From: Haladaptatus cibarius D43
Lineage (GTDB): Archaea; Halobacteriota; Halobacteria; Halobacteriales; Haladaptataceae
Assembly (NCBI RefSeq): GCF_000710615.1
Contig: NZ_JDTH01000002.1
Coordinates: 1,356,082-1,420,081 of the forward strand
DNA length: 64,000 nt
Direction of reading: 5' to 3'
This document shows positions 44,669-53,965 of the stretch, piece by piece; within the stretch, counting starts at the first letter, position 1, and every line of letters starts with the position of its first letter. Position numbers and translations under genes: made by a program. The notes under the pieces are model-generated. The model had not been told where the DNA came from, made no database searches, and saw only the letters and a list, made by a program, of their open reading frames with translations.

Positions 44669-46018
44669 TCAGTCGGCGTCTACGGAGGAAGTCGCGTGGT
44701 CGGCACTCTCTTCGCCGGGCGCACCGTCCATCTGCGCGTAGGGGTCGTAGCCCTGTTCGCTCTCGTAGAGGTGACAGGCGACTTCCCGCTCTCCCTCGAT
44801 GTCTGTTCGTTCGTGAAGCGGCGGCAGTGCATTAGCACAGACGCTCTCCTCTTCGAACCGACCGGTAAGTAGGTCGTCAGCCTCATTGAATTCTTCCGAG
44901 GCAACCAGCGAAATTCCCTCGTCCACGATATTGCCCGCTTCGCCGTTGAGGGAGGTATCGGCGAAGAATTCTTCTCGAATATTCGACTCGTCGCGGCTTT
45001 CGATGTCGCGCAACTGAACTGACCGCATGAAGGTTCTGACGGCAGCCCATTCGTCGGTGGAAAGGTCGTACTCCGACGGCTGGATAAGTTTCGGACACCG
45101 CTTCCGGAACCGACAGCCGGTCGGCACGTTAATCGCGTCACCGACTTCGCCTTCCAGTTCGACTCGTTCCCGACCCGCCGTCGGGTCGGGAACCGGCACC
45201 GCGTCGATGAGCGCTCTCGTGTAGGGGTGTTTCGGATTCGTGATTATCTCCTCCGTCGGCCCCTGTTCTACGATTTTTCCCATGTACATGATGGCGAGTC
45301 GGTCGCACATGTGGCGCAGGAGCGACAGGTCGTGGCTGATGTAGACGACCGAAAGGCCGAACTCGTCGGTCATGCGCTCCAGTAGGGAGAGGACGCCCGC
45401 CCGAAGGCTCACGTCCAGCATCGACACTGGTTCGTCCGCGACGATGAAATCCGGGTCGATGACCAACGCCCGAGCGATAGCGAGGCGTTGGCGCTGACCA
45501 CCCGACAGTTCGTGCGGATAGCGGTCGAAGTAGGCCTCCGCTGGTTCGAGTTCGGCGAACTCCAACGCCCGCTGAACTCGTGACCGCTGGTTCGGAACGT
45601 CGTGGATACGAAGCGGTTCGACCACGGTGTCGTACACCGTCATCCGCGGGTTCAGGCTCTCGAACGGGTCTTGGAAAATCATCTGGGCGTTCTGCCGGAA
45701 GTTCGACAGGCCGGAACCGCTCTTGTCCGCGATGTCCTCGCCGTCGTAGTAGATGCTTCCGCCCGTCGGGTCGTACAGTTTCGTCAGGCACATTCCGGTG
45801 GTCGTTTTACCACACCCGGATTCGCCCGCGATGCCGAACGTCTCGCCCTCGCGCAGGTCGAAGTCGATACCGTCGATGGCGTGCACCGCGTCCGGTTCCT
45901 CGCCGCGAACGGATTTCATGAAACTGCTCACGAGGCCGGTTCCGACCGGGAAATGTTTTTCCAACCCTTCGACGCGGACGAGCGTGTCGTCGTCCGCGGA
46001 GGGATTCGCGTCAGTCAT
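44669..46018 (-). CDS. Peptide ABC transporter ATPase (DppF/OppF-like)
   Basis: A 449-residue ATPase of an Opp/Dpp importer. Walker A GESGCGKTTTGM, signature LSGGQRQRLAIARAL and Walker B FIVADEPVSMLD are all present. The C-terminal cysteine motif that relatives use for an Fe-S cluster or zinc (CRFRKRCPKL ... REVACHLYE) is split by an extra acidic stretch of about 90 residues, longer than in typical bacterial OppF. It overlaps the second ATPase gene by 8 bases and is the last gene of the five-gene operon read leftward from 50759. Confidence 0.92.
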   Translation of the reverse strand: MTDANPSADDDTLVRVEGLEKHFPVGTGLVSSFMKSVRGEEPDAVHAIDGIDFDLREGETFGIAGESGCGKTTTGMCLTKLYDPTGGSIYYDGEDIADKSGSGLSNFRQNAQMIFQDPFESLNPRMTVYDTVVEPLRIHDVPNQRSRVQRALEFAELEPAEAYFDRYPHELSGGQRQRLAIARALVIDPDFIVADEPVSMLDVSLRAGVLSLLERMTDEFGLSVVYISHDLSLLRHMCDRLAIMYMGKIVEQGPTEEIITNPKHPYTRALIDAVPVPDPTAGRERVELEGEVGDAINVPTGCRFRKRCPKLIQPSEYDLSTDEWAAVRTFMRSVQLRDIESRDESNIREEFFADTSLNGEAGNIVDEGISLVASEEFNEADDLLTGRFEEESVCANALPPLHERTDIEGEREVACHLYESEQGYDPYAQMDGAPGEESADHATSSVDAD

Positions 46019-47045
46019 CGCTCACCTCCATGGACGCCTCGTTTTCCCACGTCTTCGCTCGACTCGCAACGGGGCGCAACTGCGTGTCGATTTTGTCTGC
46101 GTGATGGCAGTACGACCGCAGTTCGCCGTGGGTCACTTCGGGTGGGTCTTCTCTGGTACATTTCTCGGTCGCCAGCGGACAGCGTTCCGCGAACCGGCAA
46201 CCGCTCGGCGGGTTGCTCAAATCCGGCGGATGGCCACCGATGCTCACGAGGTCTTGACTCGATTGGCGGATATCCGGAAACGCGCTTTTCAGCCCGAGCG
46301 TGTAGGGGTGGTACGGTTCGCCGAAGATGAACTCGGACGGGCCTTCCTCCGCGACTTCGCCCGCATACATGACGACGACACGGTCGCAGGTTTCCGCGAC
46401 GACGGCCACATCGTGCGTGATGACCATCATCGCGGTGGCGCTCTCGCGCTGAATCCCGTTGATTCGTTTGAGAATCTGATCTTGCATGATGACGTCAAGC
46501 GCCGTCGTCGGCTCGTCCGCGAGGATGAGCGACGGTTCCAGCACGAGCGACATAGCAATCATAGCGCGCTGGCGCATCCCGCCGGAGAACTGGTGAGGAT
46601 AGTCCGTCTGGCGGTCGCGGTCGAGTCCGACGAGGTCGAAGGCCTCGTCGATTCGTTCTTGGGCTTCGGTGCGGCCCATCTTCGGGTAGTGGGCGTCGAT
46701 GGCCTCGATAATCTGTTCGCGGATGGTGTAGACGGGGTCGAGCGCGTTCATCGCGGACTGTGCGATGAGCGAAATTTCGTCCCAGCGGAGTTCGCGGCGG
46801 CGCTTTTCGGGCATCTCGGTCAAGTCTTCGCCCTTGAACCGGATGCTCCCGCCGTTGATGTAGCCGTTTTTCGGCAGGATGCCGATGAGTGCTTTTGCGA
46901 GTGTGCTCTTGCCACAGCCGGATTCGCCGACGATACCGATGGTTTCCCCCGCTTCGATTTCGAAGCTGACGCCGTCGACCGCTTTCACGGGGCCGTCTTC
47001 GCTGTCGTAGTACACTTCGAGGTCTTCGACTTCAAGGAGGGCCAT
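46011..47045 (-). CDS. Peptide ABC transporter ATPase (DppD/OppD-like)
   Basis: A 344-residue ATPase with Walker A GESGCGKSTLAKAL, signature FSGGMRQRAMIAMSL, Walker B LILADEPTTALD and the OppD-type C-terminal cysteines (PPSGCRFAERCPLATEKC). It pairs with DppF to power the importer and sits 57 bases downstream of the permease gene. The length is typical. Confidence 0.93.
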   Translation of the reverse strand: MALLEVEDLEVYYDSEDGPVKAVDGVSFEIEAGETIGIVGESGCGKSTLAKALIGILPKNGYINGGSIRFKGEDLTEMPEKRRRELRWDEISLIAQSAMNALDPVYTIREQIIEAIDAHYPKMGRTEAQERIDEAFDLVGLDRDRQTDYPHQFSGGMRQRAMIAMSLVLEPSLILADEPTTALDVIMQDQILKRINGIQRESATAMMVITHDVAVVAETCDRVVVMYAGEVAEEGPSEFIFGEPYHPYTLGLKSAFPDIRQSSQDLVSIGGHPPDLSNPPSGCRFAERCPLATEKCTREDPPEVTHGELRSYCHHADKIDTQLRPVASRAKTWENEASMEVSDD

Positions 47046-47102
47046 TTCAGTGGCCCTCCTCGATTGTGCGGCTGCGATTCGGTTGGAGTTGGATACGTAG
47101 AT

Positions 47103-48089
47103 TCATCCTTCGACCTGTAGTTCTGGATTGACGATTTCTTCGTAGCCGCGGCCGATGAGGAAGCCGCTGATGACCACGAGTGCGATACAGACTCCCGGCG
47201 GCACGAACCACCACCACGCGCCTTCAGTCATGGCACTGTAGACGCGCGCACTCTGGAGCATCACACCCCACGAGACGCTTTCGGGGTCACCGAGTCCGAG
47301 GAACGACACCCCTGCCTCGGTGAGGATTGCCCACGCGATGGCGAACGCGCCGTACAGGAACGCCATCGGAAGGACGTTCGGCGCGATGTGGCGCGAGATG
47401 ATTCGCCAGTTGCTCGCGCCGGACACCTTCGCCGCCTTGACGAACGAGCGTTCGCGGAGCGAAAGCACGAGCGCGCGGATGACACGCGCCGAGGTTCGCC
47501 ACTGAAGGAGGACGAACGCGAGGATGATGTTCTCCAGTCCGGGGCCGAGAACCGTCACGAGGACGATGACCGTGGGCAGGAGCGGAAGTCCGTAGACGAA
47601 GTCCACGAGGCGCATCAGCACGTCGTCCACGTAGCCGCCGTAATATCCGGCGGTTAGGCCGACGAGCGTGCCGAGTCCGACCGTCATGAACGCGGCGACC
47701 AGTCCGACAATCAGCGCCGGACGCGCGCCGTAGACGAGTTGGCTGAAGATGTCGTACCCCTGTGCGGTCGTCCCGAGAATGAATCCGCCTTCGCCGCCGA
47801 GGAACGACGGTTTCATCCATTTGGCGATGAGCGCGCCGCTGGTGAACACCCGCTCTGTCGGCGGATACTGCGCAATCAACGGCGCGATGACGGCGATGAC
47901 GCCGAAGAAGGTCAGCGTCATCATGGCGAGAACGACCATCGGGTCTTGTATCAGCATCCGGAACTGTTCCGAAAGCGTCTCCGTCCAGAGTCGGACGTTT
48001 CGCTGCCACGTGCTGAATCCTTCGTCTTCGTCCGGTTCTATGTCTTCGAATATCGACCGTTCGTGTTCTTGATTCATTGATTCAGTCAT
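47103..48089 (-). CDS. Peptide ABC transporter permease (DppC/OppC-like)
   Basis: A 328-residue inner-membrane permease with a long polar N-terminus, then about six membrane helices. The ABC-contact loop is SLRERSFVKAAKVSGASNWR (EAA-like motif). The C-terminus is VVISGFLIGRGYEEIVNPEL. It partners the DppB permease upstream, whose stop it overlaps by 8 bases. Confidence 0.92.
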   Translation of the reverse strand: MTESMNQEHERSIFEDIEPDEDEGFSTWQRNVRLWTETLSEQFRMLIQDPMVVLAMMTLTFFGVIAVIAPLIAQYPPTERVFTSGALIAKWMKPSFLGGEGGFILGTTAQGYDIFSQLVYGARPALIVGLVAAFMTVGLGTLVGLTAGYYGGYVDDVLMRLVDFVYGLPLLPTVIVLVTVLGPGLENIILAFVLLQWRTSARVIRALVLSLRERSFVKAAKVSGASNWRIISRHIAPNVLPMAFLYGAFAIAWAILTEAGVSFLGLGDPESVSWGVMLQSARVYSAMTEGAWWWFVPPGVCIALVVISGFLIGRGYEEIVNPELQVEG

Positions 48090-49059
48090 ACGTCACCCGT
48101 GGATCGAGGACGCCGTACAGCAGGTCGGCGACGAAGTTCATCACGATAACCGACAGCGCGAGGACGAGGAACGTCCCCTGTGCGACTGGGAAGTCACGCC
48201 GGAGGACGGCCCGAATCATCTCGCGGCCGATTCCCGGCCAGCCGAACACTGTTTCGATGAGAACGCTTCCGCCAACCGCGTAGCCGACTGCGATGGCCGC
48301 CGCGGTCAGCACGGGAAGCAGGGCGTTTCTGGCGGCGTGTTTGAACATTATCGTTCGCTCGGTCAGTCCCTTCGCCCGGCAGAGGTCGATGAAGTCCTCC
48401 GAGAGCGTTTCGAGCATGCTGTTGCGCATGATGAGTAGGGGATAACCCATGTAGTAGAACGCGAGCACGGCGACCGGCGCGACGAGGTGTTTCAGGAAGT
48501 CAAGCGAGAACACCATGTCCCAGAAGGTCGTCGGCCCGGAGCCGAGGCTCGTCATCCCGCTCATCGGAATCAGGTTGTACTGTGCGCCGAAGATCCAGAG
48601 GACGAGGATGCCCATCCAGAAACTCGGGATACTGCGTCCGACGAGCGCCGTCACGACGGCGGTTTTCTCGAACCTGCTTCCGCGGTACCATCCGGTGAGC
48701 ACGCCGAGCGAAATCCCGATGATGTACGCGACGACGAACGCGGTCAGCATCAGGACGAGCGTGTTCGGGAGGTACGTGGCGAGCACGTCTACCACGCGCT
48801 CGTTCGTTTTGAACGAGCGCCCGAGGTCGAGCGTGACCAGATTTTCGATGTATCGAACGTACTGCACCCACAACGGGTCGTTCAAGCCGTAGCTGTCGAT
48901 GAGTCGCTGTCGGACTTCCGGCGTCATCCCCGGCGAGATGATGTAGGAAGTCGGATTGCCCGGCATGAGTCGGAACAGCATGAACAGCGCGGTTGCGACC
49001 GCCCACAGCGTTATCCCCAATTGGAGGGTGCGTCTGACGAAGAAATCTAATTTTCCCAT
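48082..49059 (-). CDS. Peptide ABC transporter permease (DppB/OppB-like)
   Basis: A 325-residue permease. It starts LDFFVRRTLQLGITLWAVAT, matching the OppB N-terminal helix, and has about six membrane segments. The EAA-like loop is SEDFIDLCRAKGLTERTIMF. It follows the binding-protein gene by 29 bases and overlaps DppC by 8, so it is in the same operon. Confidence 0.92.
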   Translation of the reverse strand: MGKLDFFVRRTLQLGITLWAVATALFMLFRLMPGNPTSYIISPGMTPEVRQRLIDSYGLNDPLWVQYVRYIENLVTLDLGRSFKTNERVVDVLATYLPNTLVLMLTAFVVAYIIGISLGVLTGWYRGSRFEKTAVVTALVGRSIPSFWMGILVLWIFGAQYNLIPMSGMTSLGSGPTTFWDMVFSLDFLKHLVAPVAVLAFYYMGYPLLIMRNSMLETLSEDFIDLCRAKGLTERTIMFKHAARNALLPVLTAAAIAVGYAVGGSVLIETVFGWPGIGREMIRAVLRRDFPVAQGTFLVLALSVIVMNFVADLLYGVLDPRVTYD

Positions 49060-49088
49060 TGAATTTACTGAAATATGTTATGTTCGCG

Positions 49089-50759
49089 TTACTCTGATGA
49101 CCCCTTCGCCTGAACCCGTCCGTTTTCGATGCTGTATCCGGCGTCTTCGAGCACCTGCTGTCCGGCGGCGATGCCGTCCTGTTCTTGGTATTTTGGCACG
49201 TCCGGGTTGCTGAACTTTCCGAAGGATTCGCCGATGAGGTTCCAGCCCTCCTCCGCGAAGCCGTACATAATCTGCTGATTGATGGCTTGCTTCGGCAGCG
49301 CGTGAACTGCGGCCTGTCGGACAGCTTTGTCGTCCAACCCTTCCTTACGGGTGTTCTGGCTGAAATGCCACCAGCCGTCGCCGGGCGCGGATTTCACGCC
49401 GATGTTGCCCGCGTCTTGGTTGTCGTTGAGTTGTTTGCCGATGCGGGTGTACGGCAGGTAGTTTAGCTCTCCTTGCTTCAACAGCGACCAGACCGTCGAG
49501 CTTTCCGGAATGATGCGCCAGATTCTGCGGTCGAATTTGACGGGTCGCCAGTGGTCTTCGTACTTCGTGAGGCTCAGTTCGCTCCCCTTCTCCCAGTAGT
49601 CGAACTGGAGTGGGCCGCTGCCGACCGGTTCGTTGACCGACGCTTGTGCCGGGTTGCTTCGGCTCTCCCACTTGTGCTGGGGAACGATTGGAATCTGGTT
49701 GGAGAACACTTTGTGAACCGGGCCAACAGGGTCGGAAAACTTCACCGTAATCCACTGTCCATCGACAGACACGGAATCGTACATCTCCCACTGGGTCGAG
49801 TAGAGCGGGATTTCGTTTTCTTTGATGTACTCAAGCGTGAACTTCACGTCCTCCGGCGTCAGGTCTTCGCCGTCGTGCCACTTGTGGCCCTCACGAAGCT
49901 TGTACCGAACAGTCGTGTCGTCGGGGCGTTCCCAGTCCGTCGCCAGACTGAGTTCTGGGTCGGGTTCCAGTTCGGAGTTGATGCGCACGAGTTTGTCGTA
50001 CAGCATCTCGAACTGGTGGAAGAGTTTCGTCTCGTTGTTGTAGCCGAGGACGCTCAACGTTCCGAGCGTCTCGGCCCACGAGCCGCGAAGTTCGTTCGCG
50101 CTGTTGTTCACCTCGACGTTGGTCATCGGCTCCATGTGGTAGTAGCCGACGAGGTGGTCAGTCCACCCACTGACCTGTTGGTTGTTGAACGCCACGATGT
50201 TCGGCATCTGAACGATTGGGTGCATCGGAACGTCCTCGTTGATGGTCGCCTGAATCTCGTGGAGCATGTCGATTCGCTTCTGCTCGTCGGCTTCCTGCAA
50301 CTGCTTCATCAGCGTCGGGTCGAGATCCTTGTTAGTGTAGCCGGTGAAATTACCGCCGCCCTTGCCCGTGTTCGATGAGTGGAACTGTTCCGCCATTCTG
50401 CGTCCGGGGTCGATACCCAGGCCGCGCGACCACGTCGCAAAGGAGTAGTTGAACTCGTCGGTGATTTTGGTGTACAGGGTACCCCATTCGAACACTTGAA
50501 CCTTCGTGTTGAGTCCGAGGTTGTTGAGTTGGTCACCGATGAGGTTTATCGCGTCGTGGCGAGCAGGGTTATAGTTCGCAGGGTTGTTCAAGTACGAATA
50601 CTGCGGGAGTTCGTTTCCACTGCCCGAACCGCCACCGTTGCCATTACCGTCTCCGTCGGAACCACTACAACCAGCAAGAGCAGTCATACCACCAACTCCA
50701 GCGATAGTTGAGTATTTTAGAAAGTCACGTCGCCCGACATCCTTGTTATCGTTTACCAT
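49089..50759 (-). CDS. Peptide-binding lipoprotein, family 5 (DppA/OppA-like)
   Basis: A 556-residue solute-binding protein that would sit on the outer face of the membrane. The N-terminus GRRDFLKYSTIAGVGGMTAL carries a Tat twin-Arg motif, and LAGCSGS is a lipobox whose Cys would carry the lipid. A Gly/Ser/Asp-rich linker follows. The core shows family 5 features such as LREGHKWHDGEDLTPEDVKF. Ligands are probably short peptides. It is the first gene of the importer operon; an AT-rich upstream region from 50761 holds its promoter. Confidence 0.92.
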   Translation of the reverse strand: MVNDNKDVGRRDFLKYSTIAGVGGMTALAGCSGSDGDGNGNGGGSGSGNELPQYSYLNNPANYNPARHDAINLIGDQLNNLGLNTKVQVFEWGTLYTKITDEFNYSFATWSRGLGIDPGRRMAEQFHSSNTGKGGGNFTGYTNKDLDPTLMKQLQEADEQKRIDMLHEIQATINEDVPMHPIVQMPNIVAFNNQQVSGWTDHLVGYYHMEPMTNVEVNNSANELRGSWAETLGTLSVLGYNNETKLFHQFEMLYDKLVRINSELEPDPELSLATDWERPDDTTVRYKLREGHKWHDGEDLTPEDVKFTLEYIKENEIPLYSTQWEMYDSVSVDGQWITVKFSDPVGPVHKVFSNQIPIVPQHKWESRSNPAQASVNEPVGSGPLQFDYWEKGSELSLTKYEDHWRPVKFDRRIWRIIPESSTVWSLLKQGELNYLPYTRIGKQLNDNQDAGNIGVKSAPGDGWWHFSQNTRKEGLDDKAVRQAAVHALPKQAINQQIMYGFAEEGWNLIGESFGKFSNPDVPKYQEQDGIAAGQQVLEDAGYSIENGRVQAKGSSE

Positions 50760-50909
50760 TTGCCATTAGTTACCAATGGAGGTCTACTATATAAGCAAAA
50801 TTGAACAGATTTTATAGAAACGTACTGTAACATAGATTGTTAGTATAGAAAGCGTTAACAGTAGATCTGTTCTCGGTTTAGGATTGCGCCAAGTTCAGTT
50901 ATAATTCTG

Positions 50910-52466
50910 TCATTCTTTCCGAACACATGCCGTGAACCGAATTGCGGGGGCGGTAACCGCGTAGGGAAGCATCGAACGATGCTTAGAACAGGTGCCGGTC
51001 ACTGTCTCGCGTTCGACCCCCATGTCGGAAATAGAGCGAACGTCCGCGAGGGAAGCGACCACCGTTCCATCGGTTTTCAAGCCCTCTCTCTCCCCGTCTG
51101 CTATCGCGTTTCCGATTCGAATCGGAAACGCGATACGCTGGTCTGTTGCCTCGTTTTCGAACTCCTGTGGCGTTGCGTCCGCGATGTTCTTCGCGTACAG
51201 GACGCTCGGCGGCATGGAACTCGCGCGTTTCGTTCTGGTCGCCTCGTTTTCGATTCGCGGCGGTTCGACCGATTGGACGAACAGGTCGGCACCATCCAAA
51301 AGGGACGACTCACTCGCGTCACCCGCGGCAACGTCGAGATGGCGGCTGTGAATCCGGGGCGGGCGTTCGTACCCGATGCTGGGAACGACCGACCCCGCCG
51401 GAGTCGCTTCTTCCTCGATAGCGGACACCATGTCGTGAAGTTGGTTTCTCACGATTCCGTCCGAAACCAGCGTGACCGGCGACGTAGGGCGACCCTCCCC
51501 GTCGTAGGCCAGTCCCGACCACGACCCAGCGCAAACCGCATCCTCGATTGTGAGGTTGTCCGGGCCAATTCGGTCGCCGACCGAAAACGGACTCGACCCG
51601 AAGTAGACACAGTCGATTTCGAGATAGTGCGAGAGGTGGTGGAACAGTTCGGCGGATGCTCGCGGCCCGAACACGATTTCGGTGTCGTCGCCGAACTCCG
51701 CGGCCGATTCGATTGCAATCGAATCGGCCGCGGTCGAACTATCGTCGTCCATCGAATCGGCCGCCCCCGAGTCGCTGTTCTCCGCGCGCGACCCCCACTC
51801 GACAACCTCCCGAACGTCGGTCGCAAATTCCTCGAATCGGCCGGAAAGCGAATCCAAAAACGACGCTCCCGCGGTGCTTCCGAAATGACGCTGGTGTTTC
51901 GGCGCGTCGGTCGGGTCGAAAAAGACGGTTACTGACGCCCGTTCGAGGGTCGTCCGAACCGTCGTGTCCGTCGTCGTCAACACGACTCCGTGGATGCGGT
52001 TGTCGCGGTAGGACGCAGTTGCGCGGTCGAGTGCCAGTTCACCGACCGACTCGGAAAACGCAGTTTTCACCCGTTCGAGTTTTTCCTCGGCGTCGAAATC
52101 GGAGAGCGACCCGCCGACGGCCCATCCCGGATGCACCGCCTGATGAATCGTCCCGCGGTCGTAGCTTGCGGGAAGTCGTTGGTCGAGAACCGTCGCCGAC
52201 CGAATCGACCGCTCGATGAGATTGTTCAAATGGTCTTCTTCGAAGGCGGTCGTGAATCGGTAGTCTGCGCTCCCCTCCGCGAACAGTCGCCACCAGACGC
52301 CGACTTGTGAGAGGTCGGTCGCCGACCGGATTTTTTCCGGCGTCACCGACCCGTCGGTGGTTTCCCTGCCGACACACCCGACCTCCGCGTAGGCAACGTC
52401 CTCCTCGGAGTCGAGTCGTGACAACACCCACTCGGCGGTTTCGATTCCCTGCGTCAGTTGTTCCAT
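50910..52466 (-). CDS. TldE/PmbA-like modulator protein
   Basis: A 518-residue protein of the TldD/PmbA (TldE) family. I see no HExxxH-type zinc motif, so it resembles the non-catalytic TldE/PmbA partner that joins TldD in a protease heterodimer. The C-terminal half has the family pattern (TIEDAVCAGSWSGLAYDGEG, then SDGIVRNQLHDMVSA). An acidic Ala/Ser/Asp-rich insert at about residues 200-230, encoded around a 36-base palindrome, is unusual. No tldD gene is in the window. The ATG at 52466 is chosen; the longer frame is antisense to the neighbour's upstream DNA. Confidence 0.75.
   Translation of the reverse strand: MEQLTQGIETAEWVLSRLDSEEDVAYAEVGCVGRETTDGSVTPEKIRSATDLSQVGVWWRLFAEGSADYRFTTAFEEDHLNNLIERSIRSATVLDQRLPASYDRGTIHQAVHPGWAVGGSLSDFDAEEKLERVKTAFSESVGELALDRATASYRDNRIHGVVLTTTDTTVRTTLERASVTVFFDPTDAPKHQRHFGSTAGASFLDSLSGRFEEFATDVREVVEWGSRAENSDSGAADSMDDDSSTAADSIAIESAAEFGDDTEIVFGPRASAELFHHLSHYLEIDCVYFGSSPFSVGDRIGPDNLTIEDAVCAGSWSGLAYDGEGRPTSPVTLVSDGIVRNQLHDMVSAIEEEATPAGSVVPSIGYERPPRIHSRHLDVAAGDASESSLLDGADLFVQSVEPPRIENEATRTKRASSMPPSVLYAKNIADATPQEFENEATDQRIAFPIRIGNAIADGEREGLKTDGTVVASLADVRSISDMGVERETVTGTCSKHRSMLPYAVTAPAIRFTACVRKE
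51698..51733. repeat. 36-bp perfect palindrome inside the TldE-like gene
   Basis: The 36 bases centred between 51715 and 51716 are a perfect inverted repeat built from GGCCGATTCGATTG and its complement. It lies in the part encoding the acidic Ala-Asp-Ser insert and includes repeated GAATCGGCCG units that recur at about 51752. It probably arose by duplication and inversion within the insert; a DNA hairpin could stall replication or transcription. Confidence 0.65.
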
Positions 52467-52573
52467 GGTGTTCGTTCGTTGTGGAGTGGTAAAATTTGTT
52501 CCACATTTGCGCGGATTTCTCCCATCCAAACCTACATTGCACCCGCCTCCATCTGTATTTCCCACCACGTACA

Positions 52574-53965
52574 ATGAACACAGTACCCACGACAATCGTT
52601 GGCGATGCCTACACGAGTTCCCACCACTGGAACCTCCTTTGTGACCTCGTCGATTTGGACAACCGGATGGCCGGACAGCAGGGCGAAAAAGAAGGCGCAA
52701 AGTTGGTCAAAGACGTGTTCGAGGAACACGGCCTCCGCGACGCCTCGATAACCGAGTTCGAAATCCCGGGTTGGTGGCGCGGGTCGAGTTCGCTCACCGT
52801 CAAACACGACCGAACCCACGAGTTCGATGCCCAGCACGAAACGGTTTCCCTGCCGGGAACGCCGAGCGGCGACGTAAGCGCCGAACTGGTCGATGTCGGC
52901 GACGGCCTCCCCGAGGATTTCGAAGAACACGACGTGGAGGGCAAACTCGTGATGGCGTCTAGTCTCACGCCGGACGAGTACGGGCGCTGGATTCACCGCG
53001 CGGAGAAGTACGGGGCGGCCGTTCGCGGCGGTGCGGTCGGATTCCTCTTCCGGAACCATCTGGACGGCAACCTCCCGCCGACGGGGAGCATCGGCAACGA
53101 AAACGGCCCGGGCGATATTCCCGCGGTCGGCGTCTCGAAGGAAGTCGGCCACCGACTCGTTCGATACTGCGAAGATGGTGAAACGACCGCCCAACTGACC
53201 GTGGACTGTCGGAACGAACCGACGAACTCCCGAAACATCGAAGCGGTAATCGGCCCGGATACGGACGAAGAAGTGCTCGTCACCGCCCACGTTGATGCCC
53301 ACGACGTAGGCGAGGGCGCGAACGACAACGGCGTCGGCACCGTCCTCGTCGCGGAAATCGGACGACTGCTCGCAGGGATGGAAGAGGAACTGGAAACGAA
53401 GGTTCGCTGTCTCGTCTTCGGCGCGGAAGAGGTCGGCCTGTTCGGCGCGTACCACTGGGCCGAAGCCCGCGACACGGATTCGGTGAAATGCATCTTCAAC
53501 ATGGACGGCGCGGGCTACTCCAGAACCGCGGACGTACACACCCACGGATTCGAAGCCATCGGCGAAGCGTTCGAAGAAGTGCGAGATGAACTCGGCGTCC
53601 CGGTCGAAATCAACACCGGCATCCGCCCGCACAGCGACCACTGGCCGTTCGTTCAGAAGGGTGTCGCAGGCGCACAAGCGCGCTCGATTGCGAAGGACAG
53701 CGGGCGCGGTTGGGGCCACACCCACGGCGACACGCTCGACAAACTCGACCGCCGCGACCTCCGCGACCTCGCCGTCGTCTTCACCGCCGGAGTCGTCAAA
53801 CTCGCGGAAACAGACCGCGAAATCGAGCCGAAATCGGTCGCCGAAATCCGCGAGGCGACCGTCGAACAGGGATTCGAGGAGGGAATGCGCAACTCCGGCA
53901 GTTGGCCGTTCGATGATGGCAAAATCGACGCATCTGCAAACGCAACCGCGGAGGGCGACCGATGA
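52574..53965 (+). CDS. M28-family metallopeptidase
   Basis: A 463-residue zinc peptidase of family M28. The metal and catalytic residues fit VTAHVDAHDVGEGANDNGVG (His, Asp), FGAEEVGLFG (Glu pair), NMDGAGY (Asp) and WGHTHGDTLDKL (His). Residues 80-190 form a PA-like lid (VGFLFRNHLDGNLPP). There is no signal peptide, so it is probably a cytoplasmic aminopeptidase. The downstream creatininase-like gene overlaps by 4 bases (ATGA), a coupled pair. Confidence 0.9.
   Translation: MNTVPTTIVGDAYTSSHHWNLLCDLVDLDNRMAGQQGEKEGAKLVKDVFEEHGLRDASITEFEIPGWWRGSSSLTVKHDRTHEFDAQHETVSLPGTPSGDVSAELVDVGDGLPEDFEEHDVEGKLVMASSLTPDEYGRWIHRAEKYGAAVRGGAVGFLFRNHLDGNLPPTGSIGNENGPGDIPAVGVSKEVGHRLVRYCEDGETTAQLTVDCRNEPTNSRNIEAVIGPDTDEEVLVTAHVDAHDVGEGANDNGVGTVLVAEIGRLLAGMEEELETKVRCLVFGAEEVGLFGAYHWAEARDTDSVKCIFNMDGAGYSRTADVHTHGFEAIGEAFEEVRDELGVPVEINTGIRPHSDHWPFVQKGVAGAQARSIAKDSGRGWGHTHGDTLDKLDRRDLRDLAVVFTAGVVKLAETDREIEPKSVAEIREATVEQGFEEGMRNSGSWPFDDGKIDASANATAEGDR

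Noticed and set aside
45753-47120. 455-codon plus-strand frame opposite the ABC ATPase genes
   Set aside because: It spans the boundary of two well-supported ATPase genes and has no recognisable motif.
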